From Desulfitibacter alkalitolerans DSM 16504 (GTDB taxonomy: Bacteria; Bacillota; DSM-16504; Desulfitibacterales; Desulfitibacteraceae), in the NCBI RefSeq assembly GCF_000620305.1, contig NZ_JHVU01000018.1:1-64000 (forward strand): a stretch of DNA of 64,000 bases. Reading direction: 5' to 3'. Position 1 is the stretch's first letter. Each line of letters begins with the position of its first letter. The notes beneath the pieces are model-generated. The model made no database searches, was not told the origin of the DNA, and saw only the letters and a program-made list of their open reading frames with translations. Shown here one piece after another: positions 15,387 to 23,927 of this stretch. Position numbers and translations under genes: made by a program.

Positions 15387-16148
15387 TTACAGCCTTATAG
15401 ATTCAGCCATCTTAATAATTTCATCCTCATTGATAGCACCGGTAATAATGTAAAGGAAAGTTTTGTACTGCCAAATTAGCTGCAGCCTATTGTTGAAAGT
15501 TAGTAAAGTGGCCTCATTGTTATTAATCAAAACAGTTTTCTCTTGAACATCCGTTCCTCTGAAGTTATGTGAGAATCCAGTAGAATTATTAGTAGGAATC
15601 TGGTTTATAATGAGTTTTTCCTCTATACCTGGTGTACTATACTGCAATTCAATAGAAGTAGTTTTTGACTCCGGATTATCCAGATAAACACCATTAAGTG
15701 AATAACCTGAAGGTATATAAGTGGGTAATACAATAGGGTAACTTACCAGTTGACTTGCCTCTTCTAATGAAAGCAGCTTCTTTTCAATAGTTACTGTTAC
15801 AGTATTATCTTCAATATTTTTATCTTGGGATTCAGGCTGCTCCTGTTTCGATGTAGTAATTGAAATACTTGTTATTTCATCAATAGTAGTCTTAATTTTT
15901 TCTAAAAACCAGAAATTCGCTACAGCCTGGTTATTAAATGATACAAAAATACTAGAAAATAAAATGAGAATTAAAATAGCTGCAATGACAGCAAATTTGG
16001 ATAAATTTTTTACTCGTTTTTTCCTGCCAAGCATATTCTTTTCAAAATCCTTCCACGCCTGATCAATATCGGATACTTCAATTGATTTAGCATAGTTTTG
16101 TATTTCTTCTTTTATCAAGTAATCTAATGAATCCTCATTTTTATTCAT
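15387..16148 (-). CDS. membrane-bound anti-sigma-like protein (DUF4367-type)
   Basis: This 253-residue protein has an N-terminal cytoplasmic part, one membrane segment (FAVIAAILILILFSSIFVSF, about residues 47-66), and an extracellular domain with 'LVSYPIVLPTYIPSGYSLNG' and 'QLIWQYKTFLYIITG', typical of DUF4367-type partners of ECF sigma factors. It probably holds the sigma factor inactive until an envelope signal is sensed. I chose the ATG at 16148: it has an AAAGGTGG site and overlaps the sigma stop by eight bases (ATGAATAA), indicating coupling. Confidence 0.82.
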   Translation of the reverse strand: MNKNEDSLDYLIKEEIQNYAKSIEVSDIDQAWKDFEKNMLGRKKRVKNLSKFAVIAAILILILFSSIFVSFNNQAVANFWFLEKIKTTIDEITSISITTSKQEQPESQDKNIEDNTVTVTIEKKLLSLEEASQLVSYPIVLPTYIPSGYSLNGVYLDNPESKTTSIELQYSTPGIEEKLIINQIPTNNSTGFSHNFRGTDVQEKTVLINNNEATLLTFNNRLQLIWQYKTFLYIITGAINEDEIIKMAESIRL

Positions 16149-16674
16149 GAACTTTGACCACCTTTCTATACTCCTGGTTTTTCTCAAAGGATCTTTTTAA
16201 AAGCTCTTTTGCCCTATAAAGACGGCTTTTAACTGTTCCTACTGGAATGTTTAATAAAGTAGATATTTCCTGTTCGGTTAAATCATGATAAAACTTTAAA
16301 AATAAAATTTCTGCGTATTTTTGGGGCAAAGACCTTAGTTGAGTGATCATTTCTGATCTTAATTCATTGCTGCATAATAAATCTTCTGGGCTATGTTCGC
16401 TGAGGTTTATATAAAAAAGAGTGGATTTGTTCTTTATTCTATTTATCTGGTTGCTCTTTCTCATTAAATCTATTGCTTTATTTAATGCTATGGATGAAAC
16501 CCATGCTGAAAACTTAGTTTTATCTTTTAAAGTGTGGAATTTACGAAAAGCATCATAAAATGCTTCCTGGGTAGCATCCTTGGACAATTCTACGTCCCCA
16601 GTTGCCATATAAGTTGATTTATAAACCCTTTCGTAATGAAGTTTATATAGACTTTCCATAAAGTTTGGTTCCAT
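16141..16674 (-). CDS. ECF-type RNA polymerase sigma factor
   Basis: This 177-residue sigma-70 family protein has region 2 ('GDVELSKDATQEAFYDAFRKF', 'FSAWVSSIALNKAIDLMRK') and region 4 ('LRSLPQKYAEILFLKFYHDL', 'EQEISTLLNIPVGTVKSRLYRAKELL'), with no region 3, as in extracytoplasmic-function factors. It is coupled to its anti-sigma gene downstream and divergent from a secreted-protein gene that may be a target. Confidence 0.93.
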   Translation of the reverse strand: MEPNFMESLYKLHYERVYKSTYMATGDVELSKDATQEAFYDAFRKFHTLKDKTKFSAWVSSIALNKAIDLMRKSNQINRIKNKSTLFYINLSEHSPEDLLCSNELRSEMITQLRSLPQKYAEILFLKFYHDLTEQEISTLLNIPVGTVKSRLYRAKELLKRSFEKNQEYRKVVKVHE

Positions 16675-16730
16675 ATATATTCACCTCAACCTAATATTTC
16701 TACAATTACACAAAATTTTCCTTTAAAAAT

Positions 16731-16756
16731 GGAACCTTTTTTTGTTTTAAAACGAC
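16731..16756 (+). promoter_or_regulatory. candidate ECF sigma promoter
   Basis: GGAAC at 16731-16735 and CGAC at 16753-16756 are 17 bp apart, resembling the GGAAC / CG-type -35 and -10 elements of ECF promoters. It points at the secreted protein gene at 16797, divergent from the ECF sigma gene. Assignment is inference. Confidence 0.4.
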
Positions 16757-16796
16757 AAAGTATTGAAAGTATAACTCAACCAGGAGGTAAAAAAAG

Positions 16797-17264
16797 GTGA
16801 AAACATTGAAAATTTTATTAGTAGCACTCTTGTTTATATCTTTAAGCGCAACAGTAGTAATGGCTAGTGATGCCATAAATGAAGCAGAGGCAACATTTAA
16901 AAGGGAGATGAGTAGTGGGGTTATATATGGGATGGAATCTTCCCAACCTTATATAATCGATGAATGGAGAGCCAGGATACGTGACTTGGGTAATGGGGTT
17001 GTTGAAATACATGGATATACAAGAGCTAACCAAATTGCCAATTATATAGACGTTACAGTTATCTTACAACAAAAAATCAATGGCAAGTGGGTTGATATTC
17101 ATAGTCAAAAATATGTAAATTATTATAGCAACTCGGTAAGCGGTACTAAAAGTGTTTCTGTAGCCAAAGGAAGTTTTTATAGGGTTAGAACCGTACATAA
17201 AGCAACCAACAATGTAAGAGAGGATACAACCACGGCTGTTACTCCTGAAATATATGTCAACTAA
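16797..17264 (+). CDS. secreted protein of the DUF6147 type
   Basis: This 155-residue exported protein has a signal peptide (TLKILLVALLFISLSATVVMA) and a beta-rich domain: 'VVEIHGYTRANQIANYIDVT', 'INGKWVDIHSQKYVNYYSNS', 'GSFYRVRTVHKATN'. It resembles small secreted clostridial proteins of DUF6147 type; the function is unknown. The start is GTG with AGGAGG nine bases before it. Its position opposite the ECF sigma gene and the candidate ECF promoter suggest it is an envelope-stress output. Confidence 0.7.
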   Translation: MKTLKILLVALLFISLSATVVMASDAINEAEATFKREMSSGVIYGMESSQPYIIDEWRARIRDLGNGVVEIHGYTRANQIANYIDVTVILQQKINGKWVDIHSQKYVNYYSNSVSGTKSVSVAKGSFYRVRTVHKATNNVREDTTTAVTPEIYVN

Positions 17265-17423
17265 AAAAGGATGATTAATAAAGGGTAGGTGGTGCTTAAT
17301 GAGGGTATAATTGGCTAGTTACTTAATAAATTAGCAAATTTTAATGGTAAATATAATCTATGGTCTAACTTAGGAAAGTGCAAATAAAATAAAAACCAAT
17401 TATATAAAAAAGGAGAGTATAAT

Positions 17424-17978
17424 ATGAATAAGAGAAAAAATTTATACACTATAGTGATGATTTTATTAGCAATTTCATTTGTCTTTGTAATATCTTCACC
17501 TGCGTTTGCTTATAAGTTGTTTACCAAGGGGTTTTTCGGTCAAGATGTACCTATAAATACAGTAGAAGTTCACTCAACATATCTCACACCTGTTAACAAT
17601 GCTATTAATAACTGGAATTTTCATCATTCTATAGGAGCAATACCAAGGAAGATTATTGTAGGTGGTGCTTTTAAAAATAGATTCATAACAGATTATTTTG
17701 CAACGGATTGGCCTGGACTATATGGGATTGTTAAACAAGACCAAGCTTATTATCCTCATACAACGACTGAATTCGTAATTCTTTTAAATAGAACTCACTT
17801 AGATTCGCAGTCTGCAACAGTCAGACAAAGTGTGGCAGCTCATGAGTTTGGCCATTCTTTTGGACTAGATGACATTACTAGCGGCATAGCTATTATGAAT
17901 ATAAACAGAAACAGGAGTAGCATCTATACTGCTCAGCAAGATGACATAAATGGAGTTAAGGCTAGTTGGAATAGATAA
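17424..17978 (+). CDS. secreted matrixin-like zinc metalloprotease
   Basis: This 184-residue protein has a signal peptide ending near 'ISSPAFA' (residue 29) and a metzincin-type zinc site 'VAAHEFGHSFGLDD' near residues 138-151. The two His and Glu are in place, and G..D stands where many matrixins have a third His, so the third ligand is Asp or another residue. 'IAIMNINRNRS' may be the Met-turn. It is short, a minimal catalytic domain without a pro-domain. It follows the DUF6147-like gene and is likely a secreted peptidase. Confidence 0.8.
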   Translation: MNKRKNLYTIVMILLAISFVFVISSPAFAYKLFTKGFFGQDVPINTVEVHSTYLTPVNNAINNWNFHHSIGAIPRKIIVGGAFKNRFITDYFATDWPGLYGIVKQDQAYYPHTTTEFVILLNRTHLDSQSATVRQSVAAHEFGHSFGLDDITSGIAIMNINRNRSSIYTAQQDDINGVKASWNR

Positions 17979-18027
17979 TACAGTTGAAGGTACTACTGGT
18001 TTTATAAAAGAACAAGGAGGGTAAATT

Positions 18028-18645
18028 GTGAAAAATTTAAACATATTAGCAATTTGTGGTGTTTTGGTATTAATGATTTCTTTAATGATCTCTGGATGTG
18101 CTTCGAAAATGGAAAGTGGTATAAATGAATTATCTTTTGAAGGTGTATATATGGATTATTTTATATATGATGATATTAATTCTATAATAGATGAAACTCC
18201 TGTAATAGTTGTTGGCAAGATTATTAAGGATAATATCCCTGAAAAAATAAATATTAATATTGGTGAACATCGAGAAGAAAAACCATTTAATCTTATTTTT
18301 ACGGTATCTGAGCTTGAGGTGGATAAGGTAATCAAAGGAGGAGTAAATGTAGGAGATGTCATAAAAATAAAACAAATGGGCGGCTCATATAAAGAAGAAG
18401 TTTTAAAAGTGGATGAAATTGAATATCTTAAAGAAGGACAATTTGGTGTTTTTTTCCTATCAATTTATCCGGGTTGGGATATTCCTGCTGATTTAAAAAA
18501 TCCTTATCAAGGTTTTGTTGAAATAGTTGAAGGTGAAAAAAGAAGCAATGGGTTGTTTGACCTGTTTAAAAATGAAATGACTGAGGAAAAGATTATAGAT
18601 TTATTAGTAGAAACTGTAATTAAAAAAGATAAGCTTAATCAGTAA
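18028..18645 (+). CDS. hypothetical lipoprotein
   Basis: This 205-residue lipoprotein has a hydrophobic leader and lipobox (LMISGC, Cys near residue 24). The body is acidic and beta-rich: 'IIDETPVIVVGKIIKDNIPE', 'FTVSELEVDKVIKGGVNVGD', 'YLKEGQFGVFFLSIYPGWDI'. The 'V.VGKI...V..VIKG....GD.I.I.Q.GG' pattern is like small lipoproteins that carry an OB-like fold, but I do not assign a family. It starts with GTG after GGAGGG. A strong terminator follows. Confidence 0.75.
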   Translation: MKNLNILAICGVLVLMISLMISGCASKMESGINELSFEGVYMDYFIYDDINSIIDETPVIVVGKIIKDNIPEKININIGEHREEKPFNLIFTVSELEVDKVIKGGVNVGDVIKIKQMGGSYKEEVLKVDEIEYLKEGQFGVFFLSIYPGWDIPADLKNPYQGFVEIVEGEKRSNGLFDLFKNEMTEEKIIDLLVETVIKKDKLNQ

Positions 18646-18675
18646 TACAATTTTTAAAACAGTAGTTTGTGTTAT

Positions 18676-18712
18676 AAGCCCCATTCACAAATTTTGAATG
18701 GGGCTTAATTTT
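18676..18712 (+). terminator. rho-independent terminator
   Basis: An 11-bp perfect stem AAGCCCCATTC/GAATGGGGCTT (18676-18686 and 18696-18706), followed by AATTTT, closes the transcript of the secreted-protein group. Confidence 0.85.
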
Positions 18713-18753
18713 ATCTATAAACGGCATACAATACAAATTTTCCTTTAAAATAC

Positions 18754-18793
18754 GTTGAACTATAGTTTTTATTGTTGAACTATAGTTTTTATT
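18754..18793 (+). repeat. 20-bp tandem duplication upstream of lipoprotein gene
   Basis: GTTGAACTATAGTTTTTATT occurs twice head to tail (18754-18773, 18774-18793). The 20-bp period, about two helical turns, and the position 95 bp before the lipoprotein start make it a possible operator or duplicated promoter element. Just before it, AAATTTTCCTTTAAAA repeats a block found upstream of the DUF6147-like gene (about 16713-16728). Confidence 0.7.
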
Positions 18794-18887
18794 ATTGTAA
18801 TATAATTAGGCTACACGAGAGGACACTTTGGCAAAATCGGAAGTTAACCTGCTGTGAGAATACAATAACTGCAAGGGAGGAAAACAA

Positions 18888-19355
18888 ATGCTCAATAGGT
18901 TATTTATAATGCTGATTGTTCTAAGTATGACTTTAACTGGATGCATGCAAAATGTCGATGAAAATGCTAATGAACAGTTTCACGAAACACAGAAATATGA
19001 ATGGCAAGGATATCAACCTACTATAACCATTGAGGCTGACATTAACCCTGGAAATGTAGCTTCCATTTTGATTGAGAAATATTTGCAACACTATATGGAC
19101 AATTCAATACCAGAAAGTGATAGATTAGAGGATTATATAATTAATAAAATCGACATGGTAGAAGAAAGTGATAGAGGGTTAGTTTTTTCTGTTAGTTTTT
19201 CTGTTCAAGGAGTTTCTGAACAATCATCATGGAGAGCCGGAAACGGAACAATTAAAGAAAATGGCTGGATAGAAGATAAATTTATGTTTGTTAAAGTAAT
19301 CCAGGATGGCAACTCTTTTACAATGACAGAGTGGAATACTGGTGGATTTAAATAA
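18888..19355 (+). CDS. hypothetical lipoprotein
   Basis: This 155-residue lipoprotein has a short leader and lipobox (LTGC, Cys at 19). The body has no family I recognise: 'WQGYQPTITIEADINPGNVA', 'DKFMFVKVIQDGNSFTMTEW' and a WRAGNGT motif that suggests a beta-sandwich. A GGGAGG site precedes the ATG. It has its own leader region with a tandem repeat and lies upstream of the MATE operon. Confidence 0.7.
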   Translation: MLNRLFIMLIVLSMTLTGCMQNVDENANEQFHETQKYEWQGYQPTITIEADINPGNVASILIEKYLQHYMDNSIPESDRLEDYIINKIDMVEESDRGLVFSVSFSVQGVSEQSSWRAGNGTIKENGWIEDKFMFVKVIQDGNSFTMTEWNTGGFK

Positions 19356-19403
19356 ACTAAAAAATTTTGGTAGTTGTAAGTTGAATTTATAATGGGGAAC
19401 AAA

Positions 19404-19444
19404 TATAATTATAATATCCCCCTGGGGGGGATATTATAATTATA
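19404..19444. promoter_or_regulatory. large palindromic operator, probably for the CsoR-type regulator
   Basis: A perfect dyad has 19-bp arms, TATAATTATAATATCCCCC at 19404-19422 and its complement at 19426-19444, with only three bases between. CsoR-family repressors bind AT-flanked C-tract/G-tract dyads of this kind. It ends one base before the AAGGA ribosome site of the MATE gene, so bound repressor, or an RNA hairpin, would block expression. The regulator gene is second in the operon, consistent with autoregulation. Confidence 0.75.
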
Positions 19445-19457
19445 AGGAATGTAGCAT

Positions 19458-20780
19458 ATGAGAGTAAAAACCATATTTGCTCTGGCTATACCGGCTATTA
19501 TAGACCACACATTGCATATGTTATTGGGTGTGGTTGATATGTTTTTTGTCAGTAAGCTTGGCACCAACGCTGTAGCAGCTGTAGGAATAACAAACCTTAT
19601 AATGAACATATATATTGCTTTTTTCATTGCAGTAGGTGTGGGAACTACTGCAATTATAGCCAGGGCCAGGGGCGCAGGAGATGTAGATAAGGCCAATCAT
19701 ATCCTTAAACAATCCATAATTGTAGCAGTATTTTTAGGCCTGCTGGTAGGGGTTCCAAATCTGCTTTTTGCAAAAAACATCATATTACTCCTGGGTGCAG
19801 AGCATGAAATATTGGTCTATGCTCTTCCCTATTTTCTTGTTGTAGCTGTGCCTTCTGTTTTCCTTTGCATGATGATGGTGCTTTCAGCAGCTTTAAGGGG
19901 AGCAGGGGATACTAAAAATCCCATGAAGGTTTCCCTTGCCGTAAATATAGTAAATGTTGTGTTGGATTATATATTGATATTTGGAATACTGAATTTTCCG
20001 GGCTTGGGCATTCTTGGGGCTGGACTTGCAACTACTATAGCAAGGATCATGGGTGTTTTAATGCTTATAAAGCTCCTTGCAAAAAAAGAGAGTGTCTTAT
20101 CAATACAAATACTTGGAGGCTGGAGTGTAGATAAAACAATCTTAAGGTCCTTGACCAGGATAGGTTTGCCGGCAGGCATTGAAAGACTTATTATGAGATT
20201 TGGGCAGTTGGTATATGGAGGATTAATTATAAAAATAGGTACAGAAGCCTTTGCAGCACATAATATAGCCGGTACAATTGAAAGCTTTTCATACTTGCCG
20301 GGGATGGGCTTTGGAGTTGCAGCTGCTGCCCTTGTAGGTCAAAGCCTTGGGTCCAATAAATTTCTAGATGCCAGGAAATTTGGTGTCACATCCAACGTCT
20401 TGGCCACAGGATTTATGGTGACAATGGGATTAATATTTTTTGTATTTGCTCCGGGACTTGCTGGACTTTTTACTAAAGACCCTGAGGTTGTAAATCTTGT
20501 GGTTATGGTTATTCGAATTGCAGCCCTGTTTCAGCCCTTTTTATGCATTACCTTTGTAATAACAGCAGCCCTGCAGGGAGCAGGGGATACTAGATTTCCC
20601 ATGTATTCAACCTTAATCGGCATCTGGGGAGTAAGGGTTGTTGGAACATATTTGTTAGGAATAATAATGGGTTTGGGACTTCTGGGTGTTTGGATTTCCT
20701 ATGTCCTGGATATTACCATAAGAGGTATCCTGTTGATGTATAGATTTTTGAAGGGAAACTGGAAGGATATTAAGATATAA
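19458..20780 (+). CDS. MATE-family multidrug/cation efflux transporter
   Basis: This 440-residue membrane protein has about 12 segments in two halves and the MATE duplications 'LSAALRGAGDTKNPM' and 'ITAALQGAGDTRFPM'. MATE proteins export cationic drugs or metabolites in exchange for Na+ or H+. The gene is led by a CsoR-type operator and followed by a CsoR-family gene, an uncommon pairing that suggests the exporter responds to a metal or reactive compound rather than a drug. Confidence 0.92.
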   Translation: MRVKTIFALAIPAIIDHTLHMLLGVVDMFFVSKLGTNAVAAVGITNLIMNIYIAFFIAVGVGTTAIIARARGAGDVDKANHILKQSIIVAVFLGLLVGVPNLLFAKNIILLLGAEHEILVYALPYFLVVAVPSVFLCMMMVLSAALRGAGDTKNPMKVSLAVNIVNVVLDYILIFGILNFPGLGILGAGLATTIARIMGVLMLIKLLAKKESVLSIQILGGWSVDKTILRSLTRIGLPAGIERLIMRFGQLVYGGLIIKIGTEAFAAHNIAGTIESFSYLPGMGFGVAAAALVGQSLGSNKFLDARKFGVTSNVLATGFMVTMGLIFFVFAPGLAGLFTKDPEVVNLVVMVIRIAALFQPFLCITFVITAALQGAGDTRFPMYSTLIGIWGVRVVGTYLLGIIMGLGLLGVWISYVLDITIRGILLMYRFLKGNWKDIKI

Positions 20781-20817
20781 TAAGTAAAGATAAAGTAAAG
20801 GAAAGGGGGAGCTTATC

Positions 20818-21090
20818 ATGGGAGCACATGGACACCCTCAGAGCAAACAAGTCATCAACAGGATGGCAAGGATAGTAGGGCATACTGAAGCCATAAAAAG
20901 AATGTGTGAGGAAGGAAAGGAATGCAGTGAAATCCTTATCCAAATAGCTGCAGTCAGGGCAGCTTTAAATAATGTTGGCAAGCTCATATTGGAAGATCAC
21001 ATTAATCACTGCATTTATGAAGCTGTTGAGAATGAAAACAAGGAAGTGTTGGACAAGCTAAATGATGCCATTGCTAAATTCATTCGCTGA
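20818..21090 (+). CDS. CsoR/FrmR/RcnR-family metal- or electrophile-sensing repressor
   Basis: This 90-residue all-helical DUF156 protein carries Cys36, His61 and Cys65 ('KECSEIL', 'EDHINHC'), the same positions as the Cu(I) ligands of CsoR. It also has N-terminal His4 and His6, as in RcnR-type nickel/cobalt sensors, and an extra Cys30. It therefore could sense Cu(I), another metal or an aldehyde or persulfide. A GGGGGAG site precedes the ATG 37 bp after the MATE stop. Confidence 0.93.
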   Translation: MGAHGHPQSKQVINRMARIVGHTEAIKRMCEEGKECSEILIQIAAVRAALNNVGKLILEDHINHCIYEAVENENKEVLDKLNDAIAKFIR

Positions 21091-21203
21091 TAATTGATCT
21101 TCCTAAAACTTCCGTGCTGTAAAAAATCTAAGGGATAGATTTCTATAAAAAGTCCAGGAATCCTGCACAAAGTACAGATGAATTTTCTTTACTGGCTGAA
21201 ATA

Positions 21204-22574
21204 TCAATTCTGGCAGCTGGTGCATAGATTTATAGTTAGTTTAGAAAAAGAAGTAATAAACTGCAGACAAATTGGTGCCCCTGTTAAGGGTATGTCTATT
21301 GTTTTTAATGTAAGTAAGCCTTTTTGAACTTTATAATTAATTTCTGGCTGGACCACTCCATTTATAAAAAGGTTTTGAAAAGAGCTTTGTTTGGGATCAA
21401 GAATGCCTTTGCTGCCATACATTTTTATTTCATCTTTATTGGTATAGAATTTTTTCCCATCTGCACGAGTATTATAGTTATAAGTCTTTGTTCTTAGCAG
21501 TTGATTATTTTTGTTTCTTATCATTAAAAATTCAAGAATAATTGGAACTCCTTCGTCAGGGACGTCTGTTGTGTCTAACATTAGCAGTCCCTTTTTCACT
21601 GAATAATTGGCTTTCGGCTGCAACACGCCATTAATATAAAGATTAAGATATGATACTTTATTGGGATTAAGGATGCCTTTATCGCCATATTCTGTTAATT
21701 CATCATTATCCGTATATATTTTTTTAACTCCATCGGAACGGGTATTATATTGATAATTTTCAACCTGTATAAGTTCATTATCTTTGCTTTTAAAAGTAAT
21801 AAACCTAATAATAATAGGAGCTCCCTTTTGAGGAACATCTTCAGTTTCCAATGTAAGCCTTCCTTCTATGACATTATAGTTTATACCCGGCTGAAGTACA
21901 CCATTAATGAATAGGTTAAAATATGAGACTTCATTAGGGTCAAGGATACCTCTATCACCGTATTCTGTTAACTCATCTTCGTTAGTATAAATTTTCTTTA
22001 CTCCATTAGATAAAGTGTTGTATTGGTAAACCTCTGCTTTTAGTATTGTCTTTTTATACAAAGCCATAGTTTCAGTTAGAAAACGACAGGAATCGTAAAC
22101 TTTATTTACATTGATGCATGCTATATCTATGCATGCATTATTTTTGTCAGATGTAAAATTGACTGTTGGAATAGCGAGACTAACCTTAGCTATGGCAATT
22201 ACGGTTGTGTCAATATTTATCAAGATTCCTACAGCATTATTTGCAGTAAAAGCAAAACAGCAAAAACAGTTTACCGTAAAGTTTAAATTGGTGCCTTTTG
22301 GAGCATAAAGATAAAGTCTTTTAATTATATTGAAGGGTATGGGCGGAGAAGTATGGTTTTCACCAGTATAAACAACGATATAGCCCTTTATTAAAATAAC
22401 TATTTCATCAAGAATGCCATGTTTTCCCGATGAAAGTTTAACTTGCTTTTTGGAGCGATTTTGAGGGGATGAGACTTCTTTATAAATTATAGTGTTTGGC
22501 TTATAAGGGTCTAAGATATTTCCATTTTCATCTGTTAAATAACAAATAGCTTTTGGGAAGTCTTTTCTGTGCAT
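21204..22574 (-). CDS. surface protein with three DUF4183 repeats
   Basis: This 456-residue protein (from the ATG with GGAGTG before it) has an N-terminal part of about 170 residues with a Cys-rich stretch ([27 protein letters not shown]). Three tandem repeats of about 80 residues follow, at about 182-261, 273-351 and 363-441, each with Y.YNT, a GILDP-type motif, [11 protein letters not shown] and a closing P-I-LxF strand. DUF4183 proteins occur in spore-forming Firmicutes and are thought to be spore-surface or exosporium proteins. It stands divergent from the nonulosonic acid operon. Confidence 0.82.
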   Translation of the reverse strand: MHRKDFPKAICYLTDENGNILDPYKPNTIIYKEVSSPQNRSKKQVKLSSGKHGILDEIVILIKGYIVVYTGENHTSPPIPFNIIKRLYLYAPKGTNLNFTVNCFCCFAFTANNAVGILINIDTTVIAIAKVSLAIPTVNFTSDKNNACIDIACINVNKVYDSCRFLTETMALYKKTILKAEVYQYNTLSNGVKKIYTNEDELTEYGDRGILDPNEVSYFNLFINGVLQPGINYNVIEGRLTLETEDVPQKGAPIIIRFITFKSKDNELIQVENYQYNTRSDGVKKIYTDNDELTEYGDKGILNPNKVSYLNLYINGVLQPKANYSVKKGLLMLDTTDVPDEGVPIILEFLMIRNKNNQLLRTKTYNYNTRADGKKFYTNKDEIKMYGSKGILDPKQSSFQNLFINGVVQPEINYKVQKGLLTLKTIDIPLTGAPICLQFITSFSKLTINLCTSCQN

Positions 22575-22916
22575 GATTATCACTCCGAATAAAATATGCA
22601 ATACTAAAAACTATTTATAGTGTTTAATTTACAGGCAGGCCATTGTATTTTATCTGTGTAATAATTTATGTGAACAGGAAGACAGGGAAAAGGGAGGAAG
22701 TATCAGAAGTTGGTTATCTACTCATAAGTGCTCCTCCTTCCATTATTAATACTTGTATATAATATGATAGGATTCCCTTTGTTGTTACTATTTGGAAAAT
22801 GTTTATTTTTCCAAAGAACGAAAACAGACAGTGTGTTTGAGCAGGTTTATTGTTCTATTCTTACTATAATGAAATAAATTAAATAAAGATTATAATCCTG
22901 ATTTGGAGAGGAAAAA
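22575..22916. other. 342-bp divergent promoter region
   Basis: No gene is seen between the DUF4183 gene and legB. It holds a GGGAGGA/TCCTCC-type imperfect hairpin (about 22694-22740), a TATAAT-like box near 22760 and the perfect dyad described at 22791-22815. I could not place a sporulation-sigma promoter with confidence. Confidence 0.5.
22791..22815. promoter_or_regulatory. inverted repeat upstream of the nonulosonic acid operon
   Basis: TTTGGAAAA (22791-22799) and TTTTCCAAA (22807-22815) form a perfect 9-bp dyad with a 7-base spacer about 100 bp before legB. No T-run follows, so it is more likely an operator than a terminator. Confidence 0.5.
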
Positions 22917-23927
22917 ATGGAACTTAAAGGAAAAAAACTGTTGGTTACCGGTGCTGATGGTTTTATCGGTTCTCATCTAACAGAGGAACTGGTTAGAAGG
23001 GGGCATGATGTACGCGCTTTTGTCTTTTATAATGCATTTAATTCCTGGGGGTGGCTGGATTATGCTCCAATGGAGATACGAAGGGAAATAGAAGTGTTTT
23101 CAGGGGACATTAGAGACCCTCATGGAGTTAAGGAGGCAATGAAGCTATGTGACATGGTCTTTCACTTAGCAGCCTTGATTGGGATTCCCTATTCCTATCA
23201 TTTTCCTGATACCTATATTGATACCAATATAAAGGGAACATTAAATATCCTGCAGGCAGCGCGGGAATTAGAAGTAGAAAAGGTTGTACATACATCTACA
23301 AGCGAGGTTTATGGAACTGCCCGATATGTTCCCATATCAGAGGAACATACATTACAAAGTCAATCCCCCTATGCTGCATCAAAGATTGGGGCAGATCAGC
23401 TGGCACTTTCTTTTTTTTACTCCTTTTCTACACCAGTTTCTGTTATTCGGCCCTTTAATACCTATGGCCCAAGACAATCGGCTAGAGCAGTCATTCCAAC
23501 TATTATTACACAAATTGCCCAGGGTAAAGGGAAAATTAAACTGGGGTCTTTAACTCCCACCAGAGACTTTAATTATATTAAAGATACAGTAATGGGATTT
23601 ATTGAGGTTGCCAAATCTAATGCAACTATCGGAGAAGTTGTAAATATAGGGAGTGATTTTGAGGTTTCCATGGGTGAAACGCTTCAAATTATCGCTGAGG
23701 TCATGAAAGCTGAAATCGAGGTTGAAACTGATACCAGGCGCCTTCGGCCAGAAAAAAGTGAAGTAAAACGCCTCCGGGCAGATATTAGTAAAGCTAAAAG
23801 ATTATTTGGATGGAAGCCTGATTATAGCGGTAAAGCCGGATTCAAACGAGGAATACAAGAAACTGTGGAATGGTTCAGCAACCCTGAACACCTTAAAAGC
23901 TACAAAGCAGAAAGGTATAACATATGA
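22917..23927 (+). CDS. legB: LegB-type NDP-sugar 4,6-dehydratase
   Basis: This 336-residue extended SDR enzyme has the NAD-binding 'TGADGFIGSHLTEEL' at 11-25 and the catalytic 'SPYAASKIGADQL' (Tyr/Lys). It would remove water from a GDP- or UDP-GlcNAc at C4/C6, the first committed step toward legionaminic acid. 'IDTNIKGTLNILQAARELEV' is typical of this group. A GGAGAGG site precedes the ATG, and its stop overlaps the next start (ATGA). The aminotransferase, 2-epimerase and synthase that follow fix the pathway as legionaminic-type rather than pseudaminic. Confidence 0.88.
   Translation: MELKGKKLLVTGADGFIGSHLTEELVRRGHDVRAFVFYNAFNSWGWLDYAPMEIRREIEVFSGDIRDPHGVKEAMKLCDMVFHLAALIGIPYSYHFPDTYIDTNIKGTLNILQAARELEVEKVVHTSTSEVYGTARYVPISEEHTLQSQSPYAASKIGADQLALSFFYSFSTPVSVIRPFNTYGPRQSARAVIPTIITQIAQGKGKIKLGSLTPTRDFNYIKDTVMGFIEVAKSNATIGEVVNIGSDFEVSMGETLQIIAEVMKAEIEVETDTRRLRPEKSEVKRLRADISKAKRLFGWKPDYSGKAGFKRGIQETVEWFSNPEHLKSYKAERYNI

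Noticed and set aside
18130-18375. Minus-strand 81-codon frame in the lipoprotein gene
   Set aside because: Low-complexity Tyr/Ile/Asn readout of AT-rich DNA; no RBS.
22602-22700. Sigma-K/E promoter for the DUF4183 gene
   Set aside because: A CATATTTTA box occurs on the minus strand, but the -35 element at the correct distance is missing.
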